A DNA stretch of 64,000 nt from Actinopolyspora erythraea (GCF_002263515.1 NZ_CP022752.1:1240001-1304000), one strand, 5' to 3'; positions 37,387-47,437 are shown, counted from the first letter of the stretch. The notes: generated by a model not told the origin, from the sequence alone. Program-made: numbers and translations.

Positions 37387-38841
37387 TCAGTTGATCGAGG
37401 AGCTCTCCCGCTGTGCCTCCGCTCGCCGGTCGAGCGTGGCCGCCGCGTCCGAGTCGCGGACCCGGATCGTCAGCAGCAGTCCGAGCACCCCGAAGACCAC
37501 CGGTACCAGGAAGGCGCCGTGGAACCCGCTCATCCGGGCCTGTGCCATCGCTTCGGGGCTCGTGGCGTCCAGTCCACTCGTGGCCGCCTGGGTGAACATG
37601 ACCAGCGCGCTGGCGACCACGGCCGTGGCCAGCGCCGTGGCCACCTGACGACTCACGTTGAACAGCGAGGTCGCCTGCCCCATGGCAGCGCCGCTCATCT
37701 GGGCGAACGCCGCCGTCTGCAGGGGAGTCATCAGCATCCCCATCGACGCGCCGAGCAGCACCAGTGATCCCACCAGGGCCCAGAGCGAGATCGACAGGCT
37801 CAGCAACTGCAGCGTGCCCGCGCTGACGAGCAGCATCGCGAATCCACCCGCTATCAGGCGACGTGGCCCGACCCGGCCGTAGATCCGGCTGACCACCTGG
37901 GTGACCAGCAGCATGGAAAGTGCCTGGGGCATCAGGATCGCCCCGGCCTGTAACGCGGAGGTACCGCGCAGGTTCTGTAAGTACAGCGGGATGAGGAACA
38001 GCACCCCGAACATCGCACCCGTCTGACACAGCAGTAATACGTTACCGACTCCGAAGATCCGGTTGCCGAGCAGCCGCAGGTCCAGCATCGGCTCGGCCGC
38101 GCGGAGCTCCCGCCAGACGAGCCCGCCGATCAGCACCGCCGCCAGCACCAGACATCCCCACACCGGGGGAGCGGACCAACCGTCCTGGGCGGCGCGGTCG
38201 AGGCCGAGCAGCAGCACTGCCAGCCCGCCACCGGCGAGTACGAATCCGGGGAGGTCGAAGCGCCCGGGACGCTGCCCCCGCTCCTCGACGAGGAACAGGA
38301 TCGAGCAGAGCAGGGCCAGGGCGCCCACCGGTACGTTGATGAAGAAGATCCACCGCCAGTTGGCCACCTCGATCAACGTCCCACCGAGCAACGGCCCCAG
38401 CGCCGGTGCGGCGGTGATCGGTATGGCCAGGATCGCGGAGGCCTTGGCGCGCTCCTGGGCGGGGAAGGCCCGGAACAGCATCGCCTGGCCGACCGGGACC
38501 AGCATGCCTCCGCCGATCCCCTGCAGGAATCTCGCTGCGATCAGCGTCTTGATCCCCGGAGCCGCACCGCAGACCACGGAGGCTCCGGTGAACATCAGTA
38601 CGGCGAACTGGAAGGTTCGTTTGCTGCCGAACCGGTCGGAGAACCATCCCGAGGAGGGGATGAACACGGCAAGGCTGATCATGTACGTCGTCAGGACCCA
38701 CTGCAGCGTTCCGGCGCCGACGTCGAACTGCTTTCCCAGCGTCGCCAGCGCGACGTTCAGGATGGTCATGTCCAGGATCTGCATGACCAGTGCCAGCACG
38801 AAGGTTATCCCGACGAGCCACTTGTATTCGAGCCGTCGCAA
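37387..38841 (-). CDS. MFS drug exporter, DHA2 (EmrB/QacA) family
   Basis: About 484 residues from TTG 38841, with GGAGG ten bases upstream; the start is not certain. Fourteen hydrophobic segments are countable. Motifs include LDMTILNVALATLGKQF (helix 1 motif D1), WFSDRFGSKRTF (loop 2-3 motif A) and GPLLGGTLIE (motif C of antiporters). This is the 14-helix proton-coupled exporter type for drugs or organic cations. It is transcribed alone with no regulator next to it. The frame continues upstream to 39093, but that part is Arg/Pro-rich and unlike the family. Confidence 0.9.
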   Translation of the reverse strand: MRRLEYKWLVGITFVLALVMQILDMTILNVALATLGKQFDVGAGTLQWVLTTYMISLAVFIPSSGWFSDRFGSKRTFQFAVLMFTGASVVCGAAPGIKTLIAARFLQGIGGGMLVPVGQAMLFRAFPAQERAKASAILAIPITAAPALGPLLGGTLIEVANWRWIFFINVPVGALALLCSILFLVEERGQRPGRFDLPGFVLAGGGLAVLLLGLDRAAQDGWSAPPVWGCLVLAAVLIGGLVWRELRAAEPMLDLRLLGNRIFGVGNVLLLCQTGAMFGVLFLIPLYLQNLRGTSALQAGAILMPQALSMLLVTQVVSRIYGRVGPRRLIAGGFAMLLVSAGTLQLLSLSISLWALVGSLVLLGASMGMLMTPLQTAAFAQMSGAAMGQATSLFNVSRQVATALATAVVASALVMFTQAATSGLDATSPEAMAQARMSGFHGAFLVPVVFGVLGLLLTIRVRDSDAAATLDRRAEAQRESSSIN

Positions 38842-39098
38842 CGGCGCATCGCCTCCGTAAGGTGTCGAGTGAACCGCGAAGCATCCCCGGCAGCGACAAC
38901 GGTCTCGGCCGGGGCGCGGGGACGAACGTTCAGGATGCGGGTGCCGCGCGAGGAGGGCCAACCGGTTTCGTCGGTCCGCTGCAGGCAGCACGCTCGTGCG
39001 GCGAGCCGGCGCCCCGTGGATCTCGCGGGACGCACGGGGTTTCGACGGTCGTGCCAGAAGGCGAGCGGATCCGGAGGTGCCTGTGTCGGACACGAAAA

Positions 39099-39131
39099 TC
39101 GGTGGTCATCCGCAGCGCGGATGACCACCGA
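39099..39131 (-). terminator. Strong intrinsic terminator of tRNA-Gly
   Basis: TCGGTGGTCATCCGC (39099-39113) pairs exactly with GCGGATGACCACCGA (39117-39131) over a 3-base loop. On the minus strand it is followed by GATTTTCG, giving a U run. It lies 12 bases past the tRNA-Gly 3' end. The rest of 38842-39098 holds only the MFS promoter region. Confidence 0.85.
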
Positions 39132-39143
39132 CTCGACCGACCG

Positions 39144-39215
39144 AGCGGGTGACGGGAATCGAACCCGCATAACCAGCTTGGAAGGCTGGGGCTCTAACCA
39201 TTGAGCTACACCCGC
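39144..39215 (-). tRNA. tRNA-Gly (anticodon TCC)
   Basis: The 72-nt minus-strand cloverleaf begins GCGGGTGTAGCTCAAT. The anticodon arm CCAGC-CTTCCAA-GCTGG gives TCC, and the T arm contains GGTTCGATTCC. The acceptor stem GCGGGTG/CACCCGC is perfect. The CCA end is not encoded. It is divergent from tRNA-Pro. Confidence 0.96.
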
Positions 39216-39328
39216 AGTGCGCCACCGATGTTACAGCAGTGGATCCCGACGGGTGATCCCCGGGGTCCCATCGATCTCGGTGACCGTGCGTGCCGTATTC
39301 TAGCCAACAGCGATAGAGTGCACGCGAA

Positions 39329-39359
39329 GACCCCTGCGGCGGGATCTCCCGCAGGGGTC
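39329..39359. repeat. 11-bp inverted repeat immediately before tRNA-Pro
   Basis: GACCCCTGCGG (39329-39339) pairs exactly with CCGCAGGGGTC (39349-39359) over nine bases. It ends one base before the tRNA-Pro 5' end. It could be a processing hairpin in the tRNA leader, or a terminator for minus-strand transcripts coming from the sucrase/ferredoxin-like gene. Confidence 0.6.
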
Positions 39360-39360
39360 A

Positions 39361-39434
39361 CGGGGTGTGGCGCAGCTTGGTAGCGCACTCGCTTTGGGTG
39401 CGAGGGGCCGTGGGTTCAAATCCCGCCACCCCGA
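39361..39434 (+). tRNA. tRNA-Pro (anticodon TGG)
   Basis: The 74-nt cloverleaf starts CGGGGTGTGGCGCAGC. The anticodon arm CTCGC-TTTGGGT-GCGAG gives TGG, and the T arm contains GGGTTCAAATCCC. The acceptor stem CGGGGTG/CACCCCG is perfect with discriminator A. The CCA end is not encoded. Confidence 0.96.
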
Positions 39435-39502
39435 CGTCTCGGCCGGGTGTCCCGTGGGGCGCCCGGCCCGTTTCGTCCGGGTCGTGCCGGGACGGGGGCT
39501 CG

Positions 39503-40435
39503 TCACCCGGGGTCCGGTACCCGCCGGATCCGTTCCACCGCCCAGGTGCTCGCCGCCACGGCGGCCTTGCCGCAGCTGTTCGGGCGGGGCGGTGGGGACG
39601 CGATTCCGCGTACCCGGACGTTCCAGCGCCGCCCGTCGCGGTGCCGCAGCACCACCTCCCCGTCCGCCTCGGAGACGACGTTCAGCGCCTCCCCGGCGTG
39701 CTCGCCGAGGTTCTCGCGCAGCGCCAGTTCGGCGACCTGGGCGGGTTGCGAGAAGGCGGAGCGCCCCCGGCAGTGCGCCGTGGTCATCTTGCCCGCCGCC
39801 GCGGCGGACAGCACCGCGTCCACCCCGTGCGGCGTGAGGCGGCCGTAGTTGTACCCGGAGGGGAGCGTCACGGCCGTCGGTGCGAACCTGTGCCCGCCGG
39901 TGTGTGTCGTTTCCCACAGTCTCCCCTCGTGGCGCTGGCCGACCTCCCGGAGCAGGGAGATGCCGCGCAGCGCGCAGCACTGGTCGCGGCGCCCGTTCGT
40001 GCACACCAGCAACACCGGCTCGGTCGTGGGGACACCCCACCCGCCGTGTTCGCCTCGGGCGAATGCCCCGAAGTCGAGGTCGAGCAGTCGTGCCGGATCG
40101 GTCAGCTCCGCGCGGCGCAGCCAGCTCGCTCCAGGGCGGGTGTGGGCGAGGTAGACCGTGCGCGGGACGTTCGCGCCGGTGTCGGGGTGCCTGCCCGGTC
40201 TGCGGATGAGTTGGACGCGTACCCCGCTGGTCGCGGCGCGCTCGGCCAGCCGGGCTCCGATGCCGGGATCCAGGTGGCTCTCCAGCGGTGCGTCCCTTCC
40301 CCAGGGGCCCGGTTGCTCCAGGCACAACCAGCTCGCGGCCACCGCTGCCGTGCCCGCCATCGGCTCCGAAAGGGTCTCGGACCAGGCGGCGCACGTGTCC
40401 GGTACCGCACCGGCTCCCTCCTGTGGATCCTGCAC
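39503..40435 (-). CDS. Sucrase/ferredoxin-like family protein (thioredoxin-fold [2Fe-2S])
   Basis: About 310 residues from GTG 40435. The signature region reads LVCTNGRRDQCCALRGISLL, then WETTHTGGHRFAPTAVTLPS and GYNYGRLT. That Cys/His set is typical of the sucrase/ferredoxin-like (Apd1-type) family, which has a thioredoxin-like ferredoxin domain probably holding a [2Fe-2S] cluster. The C-terminal domain (ENLGEHAGEALNVVSEADGE) is also family-like. No enzymatic role is proven for bacterial members. It is divergent from tig and is not part of the mycobacterial block as I recall it. Confidence 0.85.
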   Translation of the reverse strand: MQDPQEGAGAVPDTCAAWSETLSEPMAGTAAVAASWLCLEQPGPWGRDAPLESHLDPGIGARLAERAATSGVRVQLIRRPGRHPDTGANVPRTVYLAHTRPGASWLRRAELTDPARLLDLDFGAFARGEHGGWGVPTTEPVLLVCTNGRRDQCCALRGISLLREVGQRHEGRLWETTHTGGHRFAPTAVTLPSGYNYGRLTPHGVDAVLSAAAAGKMTTAHCRGRSAFSQPAQVAELALRENLGEHAGEALNVVSEADGEVVLRHRDGRRWNVRVRGIASPPPRPNSCGKAAVAASTWAVERIRRVPDPG

Positions 40436-40518
40436 GTTTCCACTGAAGCACGAGGGTGTCGGAATTCGCCCGCTCGGGCGGGTCGGCACCCGGAACGGCC
40501 TTCCGTGAACTCAGGCCA

Positions 40519-40524
40519 TAGAAT
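40519..40524 (+). promoter_or_regulatory. Candidate -10 element (TAGAAT) for tig
   Basis: TAGAAT fits the actinobacterial TANNNT -10 consensus and lies about 100 bases before the tig start. No good -35 is seen. The same hexamer occurs before valS. Confidence 0.4.
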
Positions 40525-40626
40525 CGGAGGTCAGCCCGGCACTGAAGGCGTTTCCCGTGGTGACAGCAGTGGGAAGTCGCTGGGAGGTCCGGGAGTCTTT
40601 CAAGCACGTTCGCACGAGGAGACCAC

Positions 40627-42033
40627 GTGAAGAGCACCGTCGAGCACCTGAGCCCGACGCGCGTACGGCTCAACGTCGAGGTGCCGTTCGACGAGCTCAA
40701 GCCGAACTTCGACCGCGCGTACAAGGAACTGGCCAAGCAGGTCCGGATCCCCGGCTTCCGTCCCGGCAAGGTTCCGGCCAAGGTGCTGGAGAGCCGGATC
40801 GGCCGTGGACCCGTGCTCGACGAGGTCGTCAACGAGGCCGTTCCCTCCAAGTACACGGAGGCCGTCACCAGCAACGAGGTCCAGACCCTGGGGCGTCCGG
40901 AGATCGAGGTCACCAACATCGCCGACGGCGAGCAGATCGAGTTCTCCGCCGAGGTCGACGTACGGCCGGAACTGACCGTTCCCGCCTACGACGACATCCA
41001 GGTCAGCGTGGACGACCAGGAGGTCACCGAGCAGGACGTCCAGGAACAACTGGACGAGCTGCGCGCCCGTTTCGGGACGCTGACCGGAGTGGATCGGCCC
41101 GCGGCCAACGGTGACTACGTCAGCATCGATCTCTCCGCCACCGTCGACGGTGAGCAGGTCGAGGACGCTCAGACCAGCGGCCTGTCCTACGAGATCGGTT
41201 CGGGTGAGCTCGTCGAGGGCATCGACGAGGCGTTGATCGGCGCGAGCGAGGGCGAGACCAAGCGTTTCACCACCACGCTGGTGGCGGGCGAGTACGCCAA
41301 CCGCGAGGCGGAGGTCGAGGTCACGCTGAACTCGGTCAAGGAGCGCCAGCTTCCGGAGGCCGACGACGAGTTCGCTCAGATGGCCAGCGAGTTCGACACC
41401 ATCGACGAGCTGACCGCCGATCTGCGCGAGCGCCTCGGCCGGGTCAAGCGGATGCAGCAGGGTATGCAGGCCAGGGACAAGGTCCTGGAGGCGCTGCTGG
41501 AGAAGGTCGAGGTCCCGCTGCCGGAGAGCGTCGTCCAGTCCGAGGTCGAGATCCGCGAGCACGACGCGGTTCACCCCTACGACCACGACGAGGAGCGTTT
41601 CGCCGAATCGCTGCGTGAGCAGGGCAAGACCCGCGAGGACTTCGACGCCGAGACACGCCAGGAGGCCGAGCAGGCGGTCAAGACCCAGCTGGTGTTGGAC
41701 ACCATCGCCGACCGCGAGGAGCTCTCGGTCTCGGACAACGAGCTCACCGAGCGCATCATCTACCAGGCGCAGCAGTCCGGCATCAGCCCGGACCAGTACG
41801 TCCAGCAGATCCAGCAGTCCGGACAGCTGGGGCGTATCTACTCCGACATCCGGCGCAGCAAGGCGCTGTTCTCCGTCGTCCGGCAGGCCTCCGTCACCGA
41901 CTCGGCGGGAGAGCCGTTGGACATGGACGAGCTGCTGGGCACCCAGGACGAGGGCCAGGAGCAGGAGGAGCAGCCGGAGCAGGTCGAGGGCGCGGTGGCC
42001 GACGACGAGCAGGAGCGTTCCGCCGCGCAGTGA
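40627..42033 (+). CDS. tig: Trigger factor, ribosome-associated chaperone and prolyl isomerase
   Basis: A protein of 468 residues. The ribosome-binding domain carries the signature GFRPGKVP in the RIPGFRPGKVPAKVLE segment (about residues 39-54). A central FKBP-type prolyl isomerase domain spans about 155-240 (ANGDYVSIDLSATVDGEQVE). The C-terminal helical chaperone arms follow, with an acidic, Glu/Gln-rich tail. It meets nascent chains at the exit tunnel. The GTG at 40627 follows GAGGAG. It is the first gene of the tig-clpP1-clpP2-clpX cluster, an order kept across many bacteria. Confidence 0.98.
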   Translation: MKSTVEHLSPTRVRLNVEVPFDELKPNFDRAYKELAKQVRIPGFRPGKVPAKVLESRIGRGPVLDEVVNEAVPSKYTEAVTSNEVQTLGRPEIEVTNIADGEQIEFSAEVDVRPELTVPAYDDIQVSVDDQEVTEQDVQEQLDELRARFGTLTGVDRPAANGDYVSIDLSATVDGEQVEDAQTSGLSYEIGSGELVEGIDEALIGASEGETKRFTTTLVAGEYANREAEVEVTLNSVKERQLPEADDEFAQMASEFDTIDELTADLRERLGRVKRMQQGMQARDKVLEALLEKVEVPLPESVVQSEVEIREHDAVHPYDHDEERFAESLREQGKTREDFDAETRQEAEQAVKTQLVLDTIADREELSVSDNELTERIIYQAQQSGISPDQYVQQIQQSGQLGRIYSDIRRSKALFSVVRQASVTDSAGEPLDMDELLGTQDEGQEQEEQPEQVEGAVADDEQERSAAQ

Positions 42034-42366
42034 GCGACGCGTGGCGGATCGCCGGTCGGCTCCGTTGACGGTTCCGCCCCGGTCGGGGTTCACAACTCAA
42101 CAGGTCGTTTCGGAGTGCTGCTACGGCTCGGGTGCTCGGCCCAGGCGGGTCGGGTGGTTCCGGTGCGTGGGTCGGACGCGCCGCGGGAGGTCGGGGCACA
42201 TGGCGGGTCGTACCCGGAGTGCCCGCGACGCCACGCGGCGAGGTGGTGGCTCACGTGCCGTCCCGGGCGGGCGAGCACGTCACTCCGCGATGAGTTCTGA
42301 GTTCGCCTCGCGGGTACCCGACCCAGTTGGCGAACCGTTCCGGGCGGAGACTTAACAAGCTCTCAG
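42034..42366. other. Intergenic region between tig and the clpP1 leader hairpin
   Basis: About 330 bases with no coding frame of family character. No clear terminator is seen directly after tig; the first strong hairpin is at 42367. Confidence 0.5.
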
Positions 42367-42408
42367 CGAACGTGGGCGGCACCGGGAAGCTGGTGCCGCC
42401 CACGTTCG
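42367..42408 (+). terminator. 17-bp perfect hairpin upstream of clpP1
   Basis: CGAACGTGGGCGGCACC (42367-42383) pairs exactly with GGTGCCGCCCACGTTCG (42392-42408) over an 8-base loop. It is either the distant tig terminator or an attenuator in the clpP1 leader, 119 bases before the clpP1 start. GTAACGG occurs twice after it, at 42421 and 42451, 30 bp apart, possibly marking regulator sites at the clpP1 promoter. Confidence 0.7.
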
Positions 42409-42526
42409 TTAGGGTCGGTTGTAACGGATCACCCGGACTCCGGCATCCCAGTAACGGGCAATACTTCAGGCGGGCCCGGTTCGACGACGTGCTTACCGGG
42501 TCCATTGTGGAAGAAGGCAGGGAGAC

Positions 42527-43153
42527 GTGACCCAGCAACAGACTGTTCCGGCGTTCGACGCGCAGTCACCGCAGATGCGGACCGGTAGCAACGGACTTTC
42601 ACTCAACGACTCGGTCTACGAGCGGCTGCTGCGGGAACGCATCATCGTCCTCGGGTCCCAGGTGGAGGACACCATCGCCAACCAGATCTGCTCGCAGATG
42701 CTGCTGTTGGCGGCGGAGGACCCGGAACGCGACATCGCCCTCTACATCAACTCGCCGGGGGGCTCGGTCCCCTCCGGGATGGCCATTTACGACACGATGC
42801 AGCTCATCAAGCCCGACGTGGCCACGGTGGCGATGGGCTTCGCGGCCTCGATGGGGCAGTTCCTGCTCTCGGCGGGCGCCAAGGGCAAGCGTTTCGCCCT
42901 GCCGCACGCCCGGGTGCTGATGCATCAGCCCTCGGCGGGACTGGGCGGAACGGCCTCGGACATCGCGATCCAGGCCGACGTGTTCTCCCGGCAGAAGCGG
43001 GAGATGGCCGAGCTGATCGCGGAGCAGACCGGCCAGACGGTCGAGAAGATCACCGAGGATTCCGACCGGGACCGCTGGTTCACCGCGGACGAGGCGCTCG
43101 AGTACGGCTTCGTGGACCACATCGCCAACCGTGCAAACCTGCCGAGCAGCTGA
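42527..43153 (+). CDS. clpP1: ATP-dependent Clp protease proteolytic subunit 1
   Basis: A 208-residue serine protease subunit. The triad is Ser in GFAASMGQ (about residue 107), His in LMHQPSAG (about 132) and an Asp near DSDRDRWF. The handle sequence YINSPGGSVPSGMAIYDTMQ is typical. In actinobacteria ClpP1 and ClpP2 form a mixed two-ring barrel that is active only together and is fed by ClpX or ClpC. The GTG at 42527 follows AGGGAG. clpP2 starts about 50 bases later, so the pair is one operon. Confidence 0.98.
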   Translation: MTQQQTVPAFDAQSPQMRTGSNGLSLNDSVYERLLRERIIVLGSQVEDTIANQICSQMLLLAAEDPERDIALYINSPGGSVPSGMAIYDTMQLIKPDVATVAMGFAASMGQFLLSAGAKGKRFALPHARVLMHQPSAGLGGTASDIAIQADVFSRQKREMAELIAEQTGQTVEKITEDSDRDRWFTADEALEYGFVDHIANRANLPSS

Positions 43154-43205
43154 TCCTACGAACCACCGAGCCCTGCCGGCATCACAGTCACGAGGAGTCA
43201 CCCCA

Positions 43206-43838
43206 GTGAGCTCATTCCAGCTCCCCCAATCCCGGTACATGGTGCCGTCCTTCGTGGAACGCACCACGTACGGCGTCAAGGAGTCGAACCCGTACCAGAA
43301 GCTGTTCGAGGAACGGATCGTGTTCCTCGGGGTGCAGGTCGACGACGTATCGGCCAACGACATCATGGCTCAGCTGCTGTACCTGGAGTCCGATGATCCG
43401 GACCGCGAGATCCAGCTCTACATCAACTCGCCGGGCGGGTCGTTCACCGCGCTGATGGCAATCTACGACACGATGCAGTACGTGCGGCCCGACATCCGCA
43501 CCGCCTGCCTCGGGCAGGCCGCCTCGGCCGCGGCCGTGCTGCTCGCCGCCGGTACTCCCGGCAAGCGGATGGCGCTGCCGAACTCCCGTGCGCTGATCCA
43601 CCAGCCCGCCACCGAGGGCATCTACGGGCAGGTCTCCGACCTGGAGATCCAGTCCAACGAGGTGCAGCGCATGCGCAACCAGATGGAGGCGACGCTGGCC
43701 AAGCACACCGGGCGCGATCAGGAGCAGATCCACAGGGACGTCGAGCGCGATCTCATCCTGACCGCCGAGCAGGCCAAGGACTACGGTTTGATCGACGAGG
43801 TCATGCCGTACCGCAAGCTCTCGCAGAAGAAGTCCTGA
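43206..43838 (+). CDS. clpP2: ATP-dependent Clp protease proteolytic subunit 2
   Basis: A protein of 210 residues, paralogous to ClpP1. The catalytic Ser is in LGQAASAAAVLL (about residue 106) and the His is in LIHQPATEGIYGQ (about 131). The ring-contact region YINSPGGSFTALMAIYDTMQ is conserved. The N-terminus MSSFQLPQSRYMVPSFVERT fits actinobacterial ClpP2, which supports the GTG at 43206 (GAGGAG upstream). It provides the second ring of the mixed ClpP1P2 barrel. The gap to clpX is about 420 bases, so clpX may have its own promoter. Confidence 0.98.
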   Translation: MSSFQLPQSRYMVPSFVERTTYGVKESNPYQKLFEERIVFLGVQVDDVSANDIMAQLLYLESDDPDREIQLYINSPGGSFTALMAIYDTMQYVRPDIRTACLGQAASAAAVLLAAGTPGKRMALPNSRALIHQPATEGIYGQVSDLEIQSNEVQRMRNQMEATLAKHTGRDQEQIHRDVERDLILTAEQAKDYGLIDEVMPYRKLSQKKS

Positions 43839-44259
43839 GGAACCGGTCAGCCCTGTTCTTCGGGGCCGTGGTGAGGCGCCGGACGGCCCGGGGTTTCCGG
43901 TGGCCGGGCGACGCGCCGCGGTGCGGGGCACGTGGAGCGGCCGCCGGCCGCTCGCCCTCCCCGTGGCGAGCCCGACCCGGTCCGGGCCCCGGCCGAGCCA
44001 CCGAACCACGGCGGAGGTGAGAGCCGCCGACACGCCGAGCCGGTCGAAGTTTTCGACGTGCTCGGCCTCGGCCAGGCAAGGTGTTGATCAGGCGGTACTC
44101 CGTCCCGGGGCGGGACGGATCGGAACCCGGGTGAACGAATTCGGCTCCGTGTTCGTCCCCGTTGGGGCGGAACGGCGGGTACCGTCGAATGCAGAACCGA
44201 CGGCGTAAACGGCTTAGGCGCGCACTCGGCTGCGTGCCGGAGGGGACGAGGTCAGCGGC
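43839..44259. other. Intergenic region between clpP2 and clpX
   Basis: About 420 bases. There is no convincing small gene, no perfect hairpin and no repeat seen. It presumably contains the clpX promoter. Confidence 0.5.
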
Positions 44260-45546
<1,287 letters not shown>

Positions 45547-45613
45547 CCTTCGGCCCGGACACTGCGTCGGTTTCCCGCGGAATCGTCACAGTCCGAGCCA
45601 CTGCGGCCTATCG

Positions 45614-45634
45614 GCGCGGCGATTTCGCGAGAAA
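45614..45634. repeat. 21-bp dispersed motif, copy A
   Basis: This 21-mer is the exact reverse complement of 51003-51023. It contains a near-palindrome TTTCGCGAGAAA. Both copies are intergenic. Confidence 0.6.
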
Positions 45635-45665
45635 CCGACGCGCCTTCGGCGCTCCGAGGCCGAAC

Positions 45666-45798
45666 CCCACCACTTACGCAGTCGGGACCGCCGCGGGTTA
45701 TCTGGCGCGGCTCCCGCTAGGAAGGTCCGACGGTGGCGTAGGCGGCTACTCGATGTCGGGCCTCTCCGGAACGAGAGCCGTGCCAGAGGTTCCGCCAC
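45666..45798. repeat. Dispersed intergenic repeat, copy 1 (about 130 bp)
   Basis: Similar along its length to 56551-56678, by eye about three quarters identical. The two share an exact 19-mer CTACTCGATGTCGGGCCTC (45746-45764), AGGAAGG, GGTGGCGTAG and the end GAGGTTCCGCCA. It lies in the 400-base gap between clpX and the hydrolase gene. Frames within it do not look like genes. Confidence 0.7.
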
Positions 45799-45943
45799 CC
45801 GCGCAGCTACGGCAACCGAGCCGAAGAAAGTCCCGGTTAACTGGATGGTGTCCTTCCCGCGTGTACTGCGGGCGTAGCATCCCCCGATGGGCAATCATGA
45901 GTGTCGTGACCATCGTGATTGCCGTTTCGGGGAGGGGAACACG

Positions 45944-46582
45944 GTGAGTGAGATGCACGTCCTGCTGGTGCACGGTTTCGGAGGTTCGGGGCCGTGGCAC
46001 TGGCAGCAGTGGCTCAGTGGTCGGCTGGACGAACTGGGCGTGACCTGTGAGATGCCGCGGCTGCCCAAGCAGGACCAGCCGGTGCTGCAGGAGTGGCTGG
46101 CGGTGCTCCGCGCGCGGTTGGAGGACGTTCCGGCGGAGTCCGAACTGGTCGTGGCCGCGCACTCCTGCGGGGCGGCGCTGTGGCTGCACCACGCCGCGAC
46201 GATCCACGGCACGGCGCGTCGTGCCGATCGCGTGCTGTTGGTGGCCCCGCCGGGGCCGGACTGGCGTCATCCCGACGTGCAGGGGATCGTCCCCTATCCG
46301 GTTGATGCGCACGCCTTGCGCAGGGCGGCGGGTTCGACCCGGCTGGTGATCGGCTCCGGTGATCCCTACCTGTCCGTGCAGGACGGTCACTACCTGGCCG
46401 AGAACATGCGGGTGGCGCTGGACGTGATCCCGGACGGCGAGCACCTCAACACCGACGCGGGCTACGGTCCTTGGCCTGCGGTGCTGCGTTGGGTCTCGCA
46501 CGGTACGACTCCGGTGGCGGACAGGTTCGAGACGCAGCCCCAGACGGGAGGGGCCGCGCCCAGCACGTTCCGGTTGGTGTGA
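45944..46582 (+). CDS. RBBP9/YdeN-type alpha/beta hydrolase
   Basis: A protein of 212 residues. It starts with HVLLVHGFGGSGPWHWQQWL (oxyanion region), has the nucleophile elbow VVAAHSCGAALW (A-H-S-C-G), the acid Asp in VIGSGDPYLS and the His in PDGEHLNTDAGYG. This is the compact serine hydrolase group of RBBP9/YdeN, whose physiological substrates are mostly unknown. The GTG at 45944 is chosen because GGAGGGG lies about seven bases upstream; ATG 45953 is possible. It converges on fdhD with 12 bases between stops. Confidence 0.88.
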   Translation: MSEMHVLLVHGFGGSGPWHWQQWLSGRLDELGVTCEMPRLPKQDQPVLQEWLAVLRARLEDVPAESELVVAAHSCGAALWLHHAATIHGTARRADRVLLVAPPGPDWRHPDVQGIVPYPVDAHALRRAAGSTRLVIGSGDPYLSVQDGHYLAENMRVALDVIPDGEHLNTDAGYGPWPAVLRWVSHGTTPVADRFETQPQTGGAAPSTFRLV

Positions 46583-46594
46583 ATCACTCGCCGG

Positions 46595-47437
46595 TCACGA
46601 GCCGGGCGTTTCGGTCACCACCAGTCTTTCCGCCCGGCTGTAGACGTTCATCGAGGAACCGCGCAGGAACCCGATCAGGGTGATGCCCTGTTCCTCGGCC
46701 AGCTCGACGGCCAGGGACGAGGGGGCGGACACGGCCGCGATCAGTGGGATGCCCGCCATCGCGGCCTTCTGCACCAGCTCGAACGAGGCCCGTCCCGACA
46801 GCATCAGCACGTTGCTCCGTAGTGGTGTCCGGCCGTCCAGCAGCGCCCAGCCGAGTACCTTGTCCACCGCGTTGTGCCTGCCCACGTCCTCCCGGGCCGC
46901 CAGCAGTTCGCCCGTCGCGTCGAACAGGCCCGAGCCGTGCAGTCCTCCCGTGGTGTCGAACACGCGTTGCGCCGCCCGGAGTTTCTCCGGCAGCTCGACC
47001 AGCGTCTCCGCGCTGATCCGGGTCTCGTCCGACTCCGGGGGGTGTGCGCTGCGCAGCCGCACGGCGTCCAGGGCCGCTTTGCCGCAGACCCCGCAGGAGG
47101 AGGTGGTGTAGAAGTTGCGCTCCACCGAGTTGTCCGGCCGGGGGACGTGGGCAGCGAGGTGGACGTCGAGCACGTTGTAGGTGTTGCGGCCGTCGGGTCC
47201 CGGACTGTCGCAGTAGCGCGCCGCCGCGACGTCCTCCCGTGCGGTGATGACGCTCTCGGTCAGCAGGAAGCCGTGGGTGAGTTCCACGTCGTGACCGGGG
47301 GTGCGCATGGTCACGGTCAGCGGTTTGCCGTCCAGCCGGATCTCCAGCGGCTCCTCGGCGGCCAGCGTGTCGGGGCGGGTGGTCTCGCCGTTCGGTCCGA
47401 TGCGTCGCACCGGCCTGCGTACCGTGATCCGTCCCAT
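46595..47437 (-). CDS. fdhD: Formate dehydrogenase accessory sulfurtransferase FdhD
   Basis: A protein of 280 residues that transfers sulfur from a cysteine desulfurase to the molybdenum cofactor of formate dehydrogenase. The key Cys pair is in TTSSCGVCGKAALDA (about residues 110-124). Other family blocks are EEPLEIRLDGKPLTVTMRTP, GHDVELTHGFLLTE and GRHNAVDKVLGWALLDGRTP. No formate dehydrogenase gene lies in the window, so its client must be elsewhere. The start ATG 47437 gives the usual MGRITVRRPV N-terminus. Confidence 0.96.
   Translation of the reverse strand: MGRITVRRPVRRIGPNGETTRPDTLAAEEPLEIRLDGKPLTVTMRTPGHDVELTHGFLLTESVITAREDVAAARYCDSPGPDGRNTYNVLDVHLAAHVPRPDNSVERNFYTTSSCGVCGKAALDAVRLRSAHPPESDETRISAETLVELPEKLRAAQRVFDTTGGLHGSGLFDATGELLAAREDVGRHNAVDKVLGWALLDGRTPLRSNVLMLSGRASFELVQKAAMAGIPLIAAVSAPSSLAVELAEEQGITLIGFLRGSSMNVYSRAERLVVTETPGS

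Noticed and set aside
38842..39093. N-terminal extension of the MFS gene to 39093
   Set aside because: The added 84 residues are Arg/Pro/Ser-rich and lie before the first family residue. A GGAGG-linked start at 38841 is more plausible.
40600..42093. 497-codon Leu/Val-rich frame antisense to tig
   Set aside because: The composition mirrors trigger factor codons and no recognisable domain is present.
42034..42526. ClgR operator upstream of clpP1
   Set aside because: The gene is a ClgR target in other actinobacteria, but I could not find a convincing CGC-N5-GCG type site here.
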